A program made the position numbers and the translations under genes. A model generated the notes under the pieces. That model saw only the letters and a program-made list of their open reading frames with translations. It made no database searches and was not told the DNA's origin. A stretch of 64,000 bases of DNA from Chondrus crispus. Its lineage: Eukaryota; Rhodophyta; Florideophyceae; Gigartinales; Gigartinaceae. Numbering within the stretch: position 1 is the first letter of the stretch; the number at the start of each line of letters is the position of its first letter. Positions 51,911 to 63,541 of this stretch are shown here, one piece after another. Location of the stretch: positions 199,846 through 263,845 of the forward strand of contig NW_005179057.1 in assembly GCF_000350225.1 (NCBI RefSeq), given 5' to 3'.

Positions 51911-53168
51911 GGGGGGGAATCTCAAAAAAATTCGAAAGGAGAGACATGTGTCCGGCGAACCGTGTCCGGAACCCAGTCCCGTTCCCCGCTTTTAGTGAAG
52001 GAGGCAGTCGATGATGAGGAGACAGTGGGAATCATCGATAACGCGAAAGGACCTATTGGGGTCAAGAAGATTCTGCGAAGAGGCAAGGACGATCCGCTGG
52101 AGCAAGTCCGACGCCCCTGGTACAGGGTCAAGCGCGGGGAATGTCCCGAGAGGATTTTGGTCCTTGCGAGGAAAAACTACAAAGTCTTCGCGGACATTGG
52201 ACCGACAGTTGGATTGATGAGCCGTGTACTGTCCGTGTTGGACACCGGCGCGGGACCTAATCTCATCCGGAGATCCGAGCTTCCCGCAGGAATGGAAACT
52301 CTTGTGTCCTTCGGACCGACCCAAGACATCGGCGATGCGAACAACAGGCCACTCCGAACTCTAGGTACACTCAGAATGCCCTTGGACATTTCGCGGCTTC
52401 AGTTGAATTTATAGTTTGTGAAAAACTCGCAGTCCCCCTAATTCTAGGAGCGGATTATTGCGATAGGTTCGTGGAGGCTATCTACCCACGAAAGAGGACA
52501 GTTGAGTTGGCGGACTTCTCGGAGGTTCCGATCGTACGGCGATTCTCGGCGAGAAGATCGAAGAAGCATTTGGTTCCCGGAGAGGGCGAGACCGATGCAA
52601 AAGGGGAGCGAATTTCCCCCAGGGTGAAGGTGGCAAGAGCCACGACCATTGGGCCAGGGACGCAACGCATGGTCGAATGCACCTCGAAGAGGACTGGGCT
52701 GGTCGTCGTTCAACCCTACGCACCCCTATACGACAAGCACGGACTGGTAAGCACCAACGGTGTAGTTCAAGTTGAGCCTGACAAACCTTTTAGATTGCTT
52801 GTAGCGAATTTTAGGAAGTACCCTGTCAGGGTTCAAAATGGCCAAGTAGTGGCGGAACTACTACCGCAGCCGAGGGCCGTATTCAAGAGCAATACCACCA
52901 TTGGTGAGGTACTTGGAATACAAGAAAGGGATGAGGAAAAATTTACTAATTCTACCCCGCCGCCTACGGACGAGAGAAGATGCGAACCTTCGGAACAAGA
53001 TCGCGAGGACCAGCCAGGAGAACGGGAGGAAGGGCTCTCCGCGACGGCAACTACGAAACCGGAGCGGCGGATTGAGCCTCCCCCGCCGGACGTGGAGGAG
53101 CTCGACCTGAGCCACGTGCCGGACCGGCTGCGCGAAAGATTCCGTCGGATGCTAAAAAATATTCCGGC
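51911..53168 (+). pseudogene. protease and linker of element B
   Basis: In the same frame as the gag end, after its TAA. The retropepsin active site is VLDTGAGPNLI (canonical D-T-G), near 52236. A frameshift near 52400 passes to a frame with AVPLILGADYCDRF, the second protease motif. That frame continues through a proline/arginine-rich linker to EELDLSHVPDRLRERFRRML. A one-base change in the A-run near 53155 then leads into the reverse transcriptase frame. Expression of the ancestor may have used stop-codon readthrough (aac taa ggg), unlike the -1 layout of elements 1 to 3. Confidence 0.82.
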
Positions 53169-54746
53169 ATGTGGGATGGGACCCTTGGTGAAATCAACAC
53201 CACGGTCCACCGGATTGAACTGGCCCCGGATACAAGGCCAATCGCACAAGCTCCCTACCGAGCCGGTCCAAAGGCTCGGGAGGTCGAGGACGCAGAAGTA
53301 CAGAAGATGTTAGAAGCAGGAGTCATCGAGCCGGCGCAGTCAGAATGGGCGTCGCCCGTTTTATTAGTGCCCAAGCCGGACGGATCGATGCGCTTTTGTG
53401 TCGACTATCGCAGGTTAAACGCGGTAACGGTGAAGGACACGTACCCTTTGCCGCGCATGGATGAGTGTCTGGACTCGTTGGGAGACACCAAGGTCTTTTC
53501 CGCGGTGGACGCGATTTCAGGGTATTGGCAAATGCCTATTCCGGAAGCGGACCGCGACAAGACAGCTTTTTCGTGTCACTCAGGTCTCTACCGTTTTTCA
53601 AGAATGCCCTTCGGGCTTACCAATGCGCCAGCGACGTTTCAGAGAGCAATGGATATCCTGCTCTCTCCGTTCCGTTGGAAGTGCTGTTTGGTGTATTTGG
53701 ACGACATAATAATTTTTAGCAAGTCGTGGGAGGAGCACATCGTGCACGTGGATGAAATACTTTCTGTATTGGAGAAGGCACGTGTGAAGCTCAAGCTTCG
53801 CAAGTGCGAATTTTTCGTCGAAAAGATCAAGTACCTGGGCCACGTCGTTCGGCCAGGTACATTGGAAGTTGACGCCGCGCGAACCGCCGCACTGGAACAA
53901 ATGAGGTACCCTCAAACGCAGACCCAGCTCAGGAGCTTCTTGGGACTCTGCAATGTCTACCGCAGGTTTGTCCTACATTACGCGAAAATTGCGCACCCGC
54001 TCAATCAACTATTGAAGAAGGGACAACCGGTCCAGTTGGAAGGATTCGACGAACCGTGCGAAAAAGCTTTTCATAAGCTCAAAAACGCCATCTTGGCACC
54101 GCCGGTGTTGGCGCTGACGAAGAGGGACCTACCATACTCGGTAGACACCGATGCAAGCGACTATCAAATCGGCGCTGCATTGTTTCAAACGCATCCGGAT
54201 GCGCAACGTAAACCCATCGGGTTCTTTTCAAGAACGTTAGCCGCAGCCGAGAGAAACTATTCTGTATCAGAAAAAGAATGCCTAGCGGTAATCTGGGCCG
54301 TACAGACTTTAAGACCATATCTATATGGCGAGCACTTCATTGTGCATACCGACCATGCCTCATTGAGGTGGTTGATGAACGTAACCGACCCCAGCGGGAG
54401 ATTAATCCGATGGAGGCTCCGCCTCTCGGAATTCGATTTCGAAATCAAGCACAAGAAGGGCAAGGCTAACAGCCAAGCTGATGCCCTGTCAAGACTACGG
54501 ACCGCTGGAGAAACCGTCGACGAAATCGACGACGAAATTTCATGCTTTATGGCCGAACCGGCCGAGGGAACAGTGGAGGACGAGGACAATTCTGTCGCGC
54601 TAGACGACATCCTCGCTCTTGAGGGGGGGCCGCCCCTGATCGCCTCGATCAATTCCAAGCTGTCACTCCGGAGGAGCTCATTCGCGAGAAAGCCGTCGAC
54701 CCCTTCTGCAACCGCATCAAAGAAGAAATGGACGCCGGAAAGGTGA
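53169..54746 (+). pseudogene. reverse transcriptase and RNase H of element B
   Basis: An open 525-codon segment. Reverse transcriptase has FCVDYRRLNAV, FSAVDAISGYWQMP, MPFGLTNAPATFQ and the catalytic YLDDIIIF. RNase H has YSVDTDASDYQIG, ERNYSVSEKECLA and the late HTDHASLRWL. All expected catalytic acidic residues are visible, so this segment has decayed less than its neighbours. Near 54625 a length change in a G-run shifts the frame: the sense continues as FQAVTPEELIREKAVDPF in the integrase frame, while this frame ends at 54746. Confidence 0.9.
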
Positions 54747-55558
54747 GAACGTTCAGCATGGAGACCGAGGAACTCGAAGGAACTCCATGCCGTACCGCGG
54801 CGGAGTTTGTACAAGTGGTGATACCACAATCGCTAAGGGACCGCGTCCTAGGGTTGAGCCACTACGCAAAATTGGCAGGCCAACCGGGAGGCAGGAAACT
54901 TTACAAGACTTTGAGAAGATATTTTTATTGGCCTACGATGGCCCTAGACTGCTACGCAGTCGCGAAGAATTGCGCCGCACGTGCGCGGGAAAGGGTGAAG
55001 TTAAGAAGAAACACGAAGGAAATGAAGCTGTTCACGCCCAAAGCTCCGCTGCAGTTTGTCGCCATCGACATTCTCGGGGAGCTAATTACAACTAAACGAG
55101 GAAATCGGTATATCCTCGTGATCAGCGATCGATACTCGAAACTGGTACGAACCGTACCGTTGAAGAAGATATCAGCTGCACACATCGCACAAGCCTTCGT
55201 TCACCATTGGGTATTCGTGTACGGACCGCCGGTCAAGCTGCTGTCCGACAATGGAACACAATTCACGGCCCGGTTCTTTCAGAACGTCTGTGGAATTCTC
55301 GGCATACGCAATGTGTTCACGACTACGTACCACCCGCAAGCCAACGGCCAAGTTGAGAGGTTTAACCGCACGCTGACTTCCGCGTTGCGAAAATATGTTG
55401 GAGAGCATCCCAAGGACTGGGACCTATTTTGCGACGCTGTGACGTTCGCATACAACACGCAAGTGCATCGAACTACGAATGTGGTTGTGTATGAAATTGA
55501 TGAATGTTTTTTTCCCTACCCGTTCCACTGCCGCACAGCCAAGTTTGGAAGGATTTAG
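54650..55558 (+). pseudogene. integrase catalytic part of element B, zinc finger degraded
   Basis: The frame runs from the shift near 54625 to a stop at 55558. The N-terminal finger has lost ligands: GQPG where the family has GHPG, and NCAARA where CxxC is expected. The core has VAIDILGEL (first Asp), LLSDNGTQF (second Asp) and GQVERFNRT (Glu), with the usual spacing. Near 55497 a frameshift passes to the C-terminal frame. Loss of the finger together with the frameshifts fits an element long inactive. Confidence 0.85.
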
Positions 55559-56333
55559 CTCGAATCGAGCGTACTACCTGAAATGGCAGTCGTGGTTGGA
55601 AAGCCTGATGAAAGGCGCTGGTAAGAGCTTGCGGAAAGAACAAGCGCGCTACAAGCGAAATTTCGACGCAAGGCTCCGCAAGTCGAAGTATGACATCCCT
55701 TCAGGATCATACGTATTCCTTCGGAAAGAGCAAGGCACGGCCACCGAGCCGAAACATAAGTTGGCACAAGTGGCTACAGGTCCATATCAAGTGGAGGAGT
55801 CAACTGAGAATACGGTCGTCATATCCATCGGCGACCAGGAAGAGCGCGTGTCGCGAGATAGAGTCGAACTAACCCCTAGTCCCATGGACTACGCGCCGAT
55901 AGTCGGGTTACGACAAGCGCTACAATTTCTCAACACAGGAGGAAAACAAGAAGGACCCGCCGCGCAAGCGAAAGATAGGATGGATGACGGACCGTTGATA
56001 AATCAGGAAGCTACGGGGACCCCGCCCGGTCTACAAGAGATGGGAGGTTCGGAAGGACAGGGTTAGGAGGAGTCACTGACTCTTCGGAAGGGGGACGGAC
56101 AGTTGGACACGCAGGAAGAAGGAGCCGGGAGTCAGGAGTATGTGATCGACAAGATCGTGGACCACGGCTACGACGGGGAGAAATTAATTCTCAAAGTGAG
56201 ATGGTATGGGTATACCCTCAAGGACGCAACGTGGGAACCCATCGAGCAATTGCCCCGCAGCGCGGCCGTCACGTATTTCCGACGGAAAAGACTATCCTTG
56301 CCCGCGCAGGTCGCGCAAGCGCAATCGGGATAG
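55479..56333 (+). pseudogene. integrase C-terminus and chromodomain of element B
   Basis: The frame carries LRKEQARYKRNFDARLRKS and YVFLRKEQGT (the integrase tail), a TAG at 56064-56066, then in the same frame a chromodomain: EYVIDKIVDHGYDGEKLI, VRWYGYTLKDATWEP, AVTYFRRKR. The aromatic positions expected to hold a methyl-lysine (Tyr, Trp, Trp) are present. One nonsense codon thus separates integrase from chromodomain. Confidence 0.85.
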
Positions 56334-58644
56334 TGGTAACCAAGAATCTCACATGTCAGTGCCAGTGCGGTAATACGCACTGGGCAGAGCGAGCCGACGT
56401 GAGGGTCAAGAAAAGGGGAACGATGAGATGGAACAAACCAGGTGAGGGGCCTTTAGATAGCCCCCCCGCGAGTAGAAGCAGCGCGCGCACGAGTAGGATG
56501 AGCGTTGTGATGAGATACTCAGGTCGGAAGTCGCGTAACGGGGTGCCAAGCGAAGAAAGAACGCTGGAAGAACGGGAACATGGACCGGACAATCCATCTT
56601 TTTCACTCTTACCTTCATAACAGTTCGGTCTCGTTTTTGTTTTATTTGTGATTGCTTTTGTGTTGTCCTATTTTATTTTATATTTGAGATGTTGGGGACA
56701 CGACCCCGTACCGCAGAGGTCGGTCCGCAAGTTTTCGAGGAGCCCAAGGAGGACGTTGAAGAGGCGATAATCTTCGAGATCAATTCCGCCTTCGACAAGG
56801 TTACGGCCGACACCCGCGTCGCGGGATTCTCACCGGGTCATAACGAAGACCTCTCTCTTATTTTCTATTCCTTTTCTTTGCTTCGGTTCTGTTTCTTTTT
56901 GTTTATTTTTTTTGATGTCGAAGACACAGCCCCGGGCAACGTCCGGGGCCCCTAAGAGAATGAGGAAGGTGAACCAAGTCGCCCACTTACAAGAAGAAGA
57001 AAAAAGGGAAAATGGATGCACGACGTTGATGGCCAACCAGGTGACATTAGTTAGATTAGAAAAATATATAAGTATGTAGCGAACGCCGTGAGAGAGGACG
57101 GAGTCCGGAAGACGTGTGCTCTACGAGTGACCGCGCACGACGATGAGATTAAGGCAGAGCTTCCCGGAGGGGCGTACTTCGTGTCGTTGGAGAAGGGCTG
57201 AAATGGCCGACGGCTGGTTGAAGGGCTGTGGGTGATTGAGGAAGTGACTGGTGTCAACCAGACGGCAACATAAATAGGAGAGCGGAACGCATTGGAAAGG
57301 GGGTAAGTGGAGGAACAAGCGTGGTTCCGCAGTCGCGTGTGCAGGCCTACCGATGAAGCTGTGTCGGTCGCGAACGCTATACACCCGAATATCCCGCGCA
57401 AGTGGGCTATTCTCGCTGATACTGTGGGGGCAACAGGGAAAGGAGGTGCAGACTACTGTCCTCCACGGTGGACATGGGGGTGCGTCAGACGGACGAGTGG
57501 GTTATCTTTGAGTCGAGGGAGAAGGGGTCTAAAGGATGTGGCTGAAGTGCATACGCATGCTGGTAAGGCGAAGCAGGAGGAAGTGGATGATGAGGTGTGC
57601 GACGAAGCTGAGGCATTGGCAGGAACGAGTGTCGGAGGCGTGGGAGACGTACCTCTTGAGGATGAAGAGATGCACCACGATGCGAGGGGAGAGTCCGAAG
57701 GGCAGGCAGTTGTTGTTGGATGGCCCATCGCGTAAGCCGCGGTACATCCCCGAGTACACCGCACCAACACCCCGTGAAGATCGACAAGTGTCGCGATGCC
57801 CAAGTGGAACAGAGAACCACATCGGAAAATTTTAAGCAAAATTTAGGAAGGCATGTCGCGTCGAGCGCACGAGGCGCTGGGTACTTAGAAGATGTGCAAC
57901 AGCACGCAAAAATTTCCTAGCGCGCGCGTAACACACTCACCGATCCCCGACGATCAACTCCTCCCTGTTTTTCTTTCTTTCTGTCTTATTTTTATTTTGC
58001 TTTGTCTAGTGACCTTGAGAACGCGCGTCGCCGCGCGGACATCTACAAGACGGGAATTCGCGACCAAGAGGAGCGGCGCGGGGAAGACTAACAAGAGATA
58101 CGGAGACTGGCAACGCGACGGAACCGAACCGCGTCACGAGATCCGAAATCGCGTGAGTTTCACGATGGGCAAGAGAGAGGGGTATCTACCCGCAAGAAGA
58201 AGGCGATTGCGAAAGTGGTGCAGGTCCAGGGAAAGAGCAGCGCGAACAGGTTGAAGCTGTGAAAGCGCCCGCGTCACCCTCAACCAGGAGCCGTGCAGGG
58301 CGATTAGGTTCTAGAAATATTGAGCAGAATGATGGGGAAAGAATCGAAGCCGTCTCTTCGCCGGGAAGAGGTGGCAGTGCGAATGCAGCGGTGAAAAAAA
58401 GGACTCCCCAGTTCGAAAGGGGCTAAGTGGAACTCCGAAACGAAATGGTAGCTCCATTGTCCTAGAAGGAAAAAGAGGGCGCACGTCCTCAGGCATATGG
58501 CTACCGCGAAAAGCCCCCAAGACGACCACCACCACAGCACATGCCAAGACGGAGGAGACCGGAACTCAAGGGAATGGAGGAAGCAAAGATGCAGGTGAAT
58601 TTGACCAAGACTTTTCCTTTTCCGCGCCTGATCTCTCATATGGC

Positions 58645-59061
58645 AAGACATTGGGTCTGGGGCCGGACGAGAAAGACGTCGAGCCCATGGAGACTTCAGA
58701 ACGCCATGACAATACTGTCAGACATCAAGAGGAAAAAGGAATAGATGCTACGATCCCTGCGGATCTTTACCCCGTAGAGAACGAGAATGGCAGGGCAGAA
58801 GAGAAGGTCTCTAGTGACACGGCTATGGAAGAGGGCACAGCGCCGGTGCTGAACACCCTGCTGCAGACGGAGACTGATATTCCGCTCCCGGCCATGACAG
58901 ACAAAGATGAACCTTTCCGGGCAATGATGCTCTGTCAGCAACTTCAGAGAAGGTACTGGAACTTTGCCGACACACAAGACGACATGATCGATCGATTTCT
59001 ACGTCTCCTGCGAAGACGTTCGAACTTAAATCGGTTGAGGTCTGGTAATGAGCTACTCTAG
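58645..59061 (+). pseudogene. unidentified sense frame in the element B 3' region
   Basis: An open frame of about 138 codons with an acidic N-terminal half (EEKVSSDTAMEEGTAP) and a helical basic end, and a stop at 59061. Further plausible coding upstream (to about 58240) is in the same frame or one shifted from it. It may be a decayed extra gene of element B, on the opposite strand to the antisense gene. The function is unknown. Confidence 0.3.
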
Positions 59062-59755
59062 GCTTGGGCATCTCCAGATGAACGGCAATACCTCCGGCGG
59101 CTGAAGTGGTGCGCAGAAGTGAATTTTGCCCGCGTAGAACTGCGTCGTATGCAAGAACATGCGCTGGAGGATGACGCGAGGTGAGGGAAAATTAAATTAC
59201 CCTCCTCACAAACATCAAGGCCTGTTTGTAGGGAAAAGGAGTTCGATGGAGACGGGAAGAATTCCCTACTTAGTAGGAACATGAGGCACAAAAGAAAAAA
59301 TCGGGTGAAGCAGACTGGCCTTTTTTTTATTTTTTATTTGACAAGGGTTGAAGCGCTCTTTGACGAGCAGAGTTTGCGAGATAAAACGTCGGAGACATGC
59401 CGACGGCATCTCCGCCGCGAACGAGCTGGGTTAGTTGATAGGCTTGAGAAGCCTACGTGGCCAGAGTGGCACCCCATCAAAAGGGCAAGATCGGGAAGAG
59501 ACGACCCCGATCGCCACCGAGTTGGCGACTACATTCACGACGAGCGCACCCTATCAGAAAGGATGATCGTCAGAGCCCTGGAATTTTGATTTTAGGGGGA
59601 ACTACGCAAGGCTTTGTGGGCGGAATGCAAAAACTCACTGCATTCTTCCTGGGGGTTTTTTTGGGCGGTGAGAAAACTACTGTAGCTATGAGCGAGAAGG
59701 AAGATTTGACGTCAAGGGACGATGTGTTAGGAAGGGACACAGGGGTGCAAGGAAA

Positions 59756-59843
59756 ATGGATAAGAGAAGGGAGACAGTAACGAGGAAAAGAGAAGGAAAG
59801 TGGATAAGAGAAGGGAGACAGTAACGAGGAAAAGAGAAGGAAA
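59756..59843 (+). repeat. 44-bp tandem duplication
   Basis: Two adjoining purine-rich units of 44 bp beginning (a/g)TGGATAAGAGAAGGGAGAC, with one difference. The length is not a multiple of three. Confidence 0.9.
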
Positions 59844-60036
59844 ATGGAAAGACGAAGATGCGACCGCGGCGACGGGGCGTATGAAAAAAGAGGAGGAAGT
59901 TGATAGGAGACGGAAATGCAATTTATTTTCGGTGGAACGAAGGGAAGTGTCGACGATGGGACGACACTCTCGGAGGACAATGATCCGAACATGGATCGGC
60001 AGGACGCTACCATCGGTAAGGGATCAATGGGACGAT

Positions 60037-62196
60037 TTACCCAAGGATATTTTTCTTTGGAAGTGAGGCGACAAGTTGCGCCAGTAAGCGCAGGTCAACA
60101 AGGGACGCTCCTCGAAGAGCCCCCTCGTTTATTCCGTGGGCACGGAGTAATGTGCGATAAACGCTGGCGGCGCAATCGTTCATTTTAACGATATCTGAAG
60201 AGGACGGGGAGGTCGAACCTCCCCTGGTCGATTGGACTGCGTCGGCAATTGGTGGCAAGGGGGCGGCAACTGGAACAGCCGCAGGAGAAGGGGGACGAGC
60301 TGGGACGTGCACAGGGGAAGACGGAGCAGGAGGAGCCAAGGCGGTAAGGGACAAAGAATTTCCCTTCCTTTCTGGGGCTGCGCGCACGGACAGACTGTCA
60401 GTCCGGCTAGATGACGAGGAGATCTCTCTCGTCTCTCATAGAGGGTGACACCTGGCCACTGGAGGTGAATGAGACCGCAAAGGGGGTTTGACCTCCTTAC
60501 ACTCGGGGGCTCTCGTCGCCCTTATCGAAGCGTTCACGGGGAGAGTGGGGCCGGCCGGATCGACAGGGAGTGAAGTCGGTGAGACTGGTAGCACAGGGCG
60601 AGAACGCAAAGGCTCCCGGGGACAGAGGTCGCGCTCGCGGGGATCCGCAAGGAAGACGGGCAATTCAACCGGAACGGGCGTCTGACTCCCATACTGTCGA
60701 CTCAGACGCGCTTCGTCGCAAGAACATTGCGATCCCGTCCAGGGGTTACACCAAGCGTAGTCCCCCGCACCACGATGACCACGACCAGGAGAGAAGGAGG
60801 GGCGTTGCCGGACGAAGGAACGAGAGGAATTTTGATGCGGTATCGAGTCCCAATCGACCTCCTCTATTTTATCGAGGAGAGAATGCAGTTCGGTGTCTGC
60901 ATCAGCGCCGCCCAGGGGAATCGAATAATCGAGGCGTCGCATAAGGCTGATGAGCTGGGTAGGCAAGTACCACAACCTCCAACAGTCGTAGGTCTCCCAC
61001 AGGAGGGTCACTGCCACTTTGGTACACCACTCTGTGAGGAAGACTACCCAAAGGCCGTGTCGAGGGTCACGTAAATACCTTCCGTAATACGTGTAAACGG
61101 GGCCGAGCCCAGCCCAGAAGCCTTGGCAGACCTCAAATTGGCTCCACCACGACGGAATACGCTGGTAACGATTCGCGTAATGGGACCTTGAGATTTCGCG
61201 CGCCTCCAACATCTGGTAGGCCACAAAATAACCCGTGTCAGACGGAATACGGCGTTCGAAGCGCACTGTATGCTGGAAGAAGGGGATGGTACCCCGCTTG
61301 ATAAGTCGGAAATTAGCCGGAATTATGGCGTTGGTCCACATCATAGCGTCGCCCGAGACGGTCCGTTGGTTGAACCAAAGGCGGCTAGCTTCACGAGGAG
61401 GGTTATCGGAGGTCCAGGCCAGCATGTTGTCGAGGTAAGACCGCTCGCCCTCGGTGCGAAATTGCCACGTGTCACAACCGAATTCCTCAGGGATGAGATC
61501 CTGCGTCAATGGCAGCTCAAGCCTGTCACACACAGCGGTCATGAAGCGGGTCGATAACACCGCACGACCACGAGGAGGAGTGTGACATAGAATGGAGGGA
61601 GGAATGGCGATGCGAGCCAACTAATCGTAAGACCGTATGGCTTGAAGGGGGATTTGTCCTGGAAGCATACCGGCGCCATCGGCGAACGAGTAAGCAATGT
61701 CATCGAAGGCGCATACACCGATCACTGAGAACCATTTAGCGGAAGCAAAGAGCTCAGGATTAAGGCGCATGGCCTTATCGTGGAGCTCCGACGCAGCAGG
61801 GTATCGACGCGAGGACGGAGTGTCAGGACCGGAATCGATGTGGGCAACAGGGCCGGCATGTTGGGAATCAGGGGGTAATCGAGGGATGGAAGGAAGACTT
61901 AGAGGTCGTGGGAAGTGGAAGAAAAGCCCACGCCGGGACGCTTGCGTTTGGTACCACCACTCGAGTGTCTCGGGGATGAAGGAAACATGGGGCCCGTCTT
62001 GCTCTTGCACTTTCACCGGATACCGGATGCGGTGGTGTAGGTTTATGAGAGAAACGGCGAGGAGATTATACGATGGCGGAGTGGCGTACAAGAGCGCTCG
62101 GAAGGGGGATATGTAGTGCAATACGCACCTGAAAAGGGGGGTGAAAAGAAAGGAAAATATTTGGATATGAAAAGTAGTCCGGGTTGGGGGACACAC
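60037..62196 (-). pseudogene. antisense gene of element B, about 720 codons with two nonsense codons
   Basis: One minus-strand frame is continuous from within the 3' LTR (62196) to a stop at 60037, interrupted only by TAG (61623-61621) and TGA (60438-60436). It has a hydrophobic N-terminus (LRCVLHYISPFRALLYA region) and LEWWYQTQASRRGLFFHF; then around the first stop FDDIAYSFADGAGMLPGQ and GRAVLSTRFMTAVCDRLEL; a tryptophan-rich core (RIPSWWSQFEVCQGFWAGLG, TLLWETYDCWRLWYLPTQ); a Pro/Ser linker; after the second stop another Pro/Ala linker and a helical end (CAASVYRTLLRAHGINEGAL). The composition is natural and unlike that of frames on the other strand. No family was recognised. The start is uncertain, since the frame has no ATG before about 61770. 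It lies in antisense between pol and the 3' LTR, where some plant Ty3/gypsy elements carry antisense frames. Confidence 0.6.
62101..62109 (+). other. polypurine tract of element B
   Basis: GAAGGGGGA directly before the 3' LTR, the expected plus-strand primer. Confidence 0.7.
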
Positions 62197-63158
62197 GTGT
62201 GAATAATTGCACAGTTTTAATTTATAATTATTTTATTTTATTTAGTTAATTAGTTAGCATTAATTTTGCTGACATTAGATTAGATTTATGATCTAGCGCC
62301 GCGAACTACTGTAGTGGCTCCGGCGGGGCGATATATACCTTAGCCCTCTGACCACCAAGTCAGTAAAGGTAACCCGAGTTGCCAGAGTTGAATGTTGCCT
62401 TGGTCGAAGTCCGTCTCTACCAAGACGCTCCCTTTTACCTAAGCCTACGGCATCCTTTGCGTTCGGGGGTTTCCTTTTCTTTTCCCTTTATTTCCCTATT
62501 CATTCCTCTACTTCTATTTCTATCTTTCCCTTAATTGTGTTGGTTCCATTGGAGTCGGTTGCGACCGATCCGGTGTAGGTGTTTTAGCCATCGGGCAACA
62601 CGTTGTGTAGCGCTGCTACTGTTTCAAGTTCCGTCGGAAGGCTGTTGCGACGACGCCTCCGTCGAAGGTCTTACTGTATAAGACAGAGTTGGTACCACCT
62701 ACCGCGATTGCGATCGCGCTGGTGAGGGTGTTTCTAGCCATCGGGCAACACGTCGGTAGTAGCGCTGCTACACAATTACGATCCCGTCGGGTAGTGCTGA
62801 GCAAGCCCCCGTCGAAGACCTTGAATTATACCCAAGGTGCTGAAGACGCTCGTCGAGCATTGGCCTTACAACCCAGCGAACCGCGGTTACATTCTCGTAG
62901 ACAAGCCCAACCCGCACTCGCCGAGCGCTCAAGTCTTCACAAGTCTCTACCACCATTTTCCTCCCGGGCCAAGCATCTTTCCTTACCCCCCCCCGTCGGA
63001 GCTGAGCTACCGTGGGCCGCAAGCCCACACAAGGGGAAAGGGAGTCTCGAACGCTCCGTAGCGCGTGCCATCGGCAGTTGTTGTTGTTGCTGTTGTTTTT
63101 CGTCTTTTTGTTTGACCGTCGGACTGTGTTCGCGGCCTGCCAGGCACATTGCACTACA
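62112..63158 (+). repeat. 3' LTR of element B
   Basis: 1,047 bp, starting TGTAGTGCAATA and ending ATTGCACTACA. It differs from the 5' LTR by many substitutions and by deletions, the largest near 62540. ATATATA lies at 62331-62337. Confidence 0.88.
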
Positions 63159-63541
63159 GTACGCGTCTCAGTGACGGCCGTCCTGCTGGAGTCCGTTCGA
63201 GGCGGACATTTCGCCGGCGACCTTGGGCTCACGGGGGTCATGAGGTCGACCGACTCGTGTCGGTCGTTGTTACCCCCGTCTCGCTCGTTGCGCGTCACTG
63301 GGACGTCGGGTGTCCCGGGGATGCCTTCTTCCAACATCGGGTCTGCGTGGGCCTCGGTGTTGGGTTTCTCCTGCAATGTCGACATTGCTGGAGTCCCCGT
63401 GCTCGACTCCGATAGGGAGGGATGTATTATCGGACAATACCCCCCGTGTCCTTGGCGAGCACACGGGGACCGGTGTAGTTCATGGGGAAAAGACGACTCA
63501 CGCGACCGCGTGTACGTAACCGTCTTTACCCTTTTTTCGAA
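63159..63541 (-). pseudogene. start of element 3 pol, truncated by element B
   Basis: The -1 frame is open from the 16-nt gag overlap through SVDLMTPVSPRSPAKCPP to the element B boundary. It covers only the N-terminal extension before the protease. It shows that the open -1 frame after gag is a property of the family, and that element 2's frameshift near 48198 is a private lesion. Confidence 0.7.
63488..63541 (-). promoter_or_regulatory. gag-pol overlap and hairpin of element 3
   Basis: Overlap TTCGAAAAAAGGGTAA as in element 2. The outer stem AAAGACGG pairs with CGTCTTT, one pair having changed to G-T; the inner CACGC/GCGTG stem is unchanged. Confidence 0.6.

Larger units (their letters stand above)
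56334..60036 (+). other. element B 3' region, degraded, no assignable sense gene
   Basis: Several short frames. The best is on the plus strand around 58240-59061: KAPASPSTRSRAGRLG, then after a shift an acidic stretch and FRAMMLCQQLQRRYWNFADT with a helical end RFLRLLRRRSNLNRLRSG, stopping at 59061. It reads as ordinary protein but matches no family I know, and has at least two breaks. Fragments near 56689-56955 are similarly unclear. A 44-bp tandem duplication lies at 59756-59843. Confidence 0.4.
35939..63158 (+). mobile_element. Element B: old chromodomain Ty3/gypsy element, with element 2 nested inside
   Basis: About 14.75 kb without the nested element. The LTRs begin TGTAGTGCAAT and end ATTGCACTACA (inverted 11-bp ends). 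They differ in length (1,127 and 1,047 bp) and at many positions, so the insertion is old. It has a primer site, gag in three frames, protease, reverse transcriptase, RNase H, integrase and a separate chromodomain, then a 5.7-kb 3' region with an antisense gene. Five or more lesions inactivate gag-pol. The left flank is a MULE gene (attcc) and the right flank is element 3 (gtacg), so there is no target duplication and the ends do not belong to one target. Confidence 0.9.
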
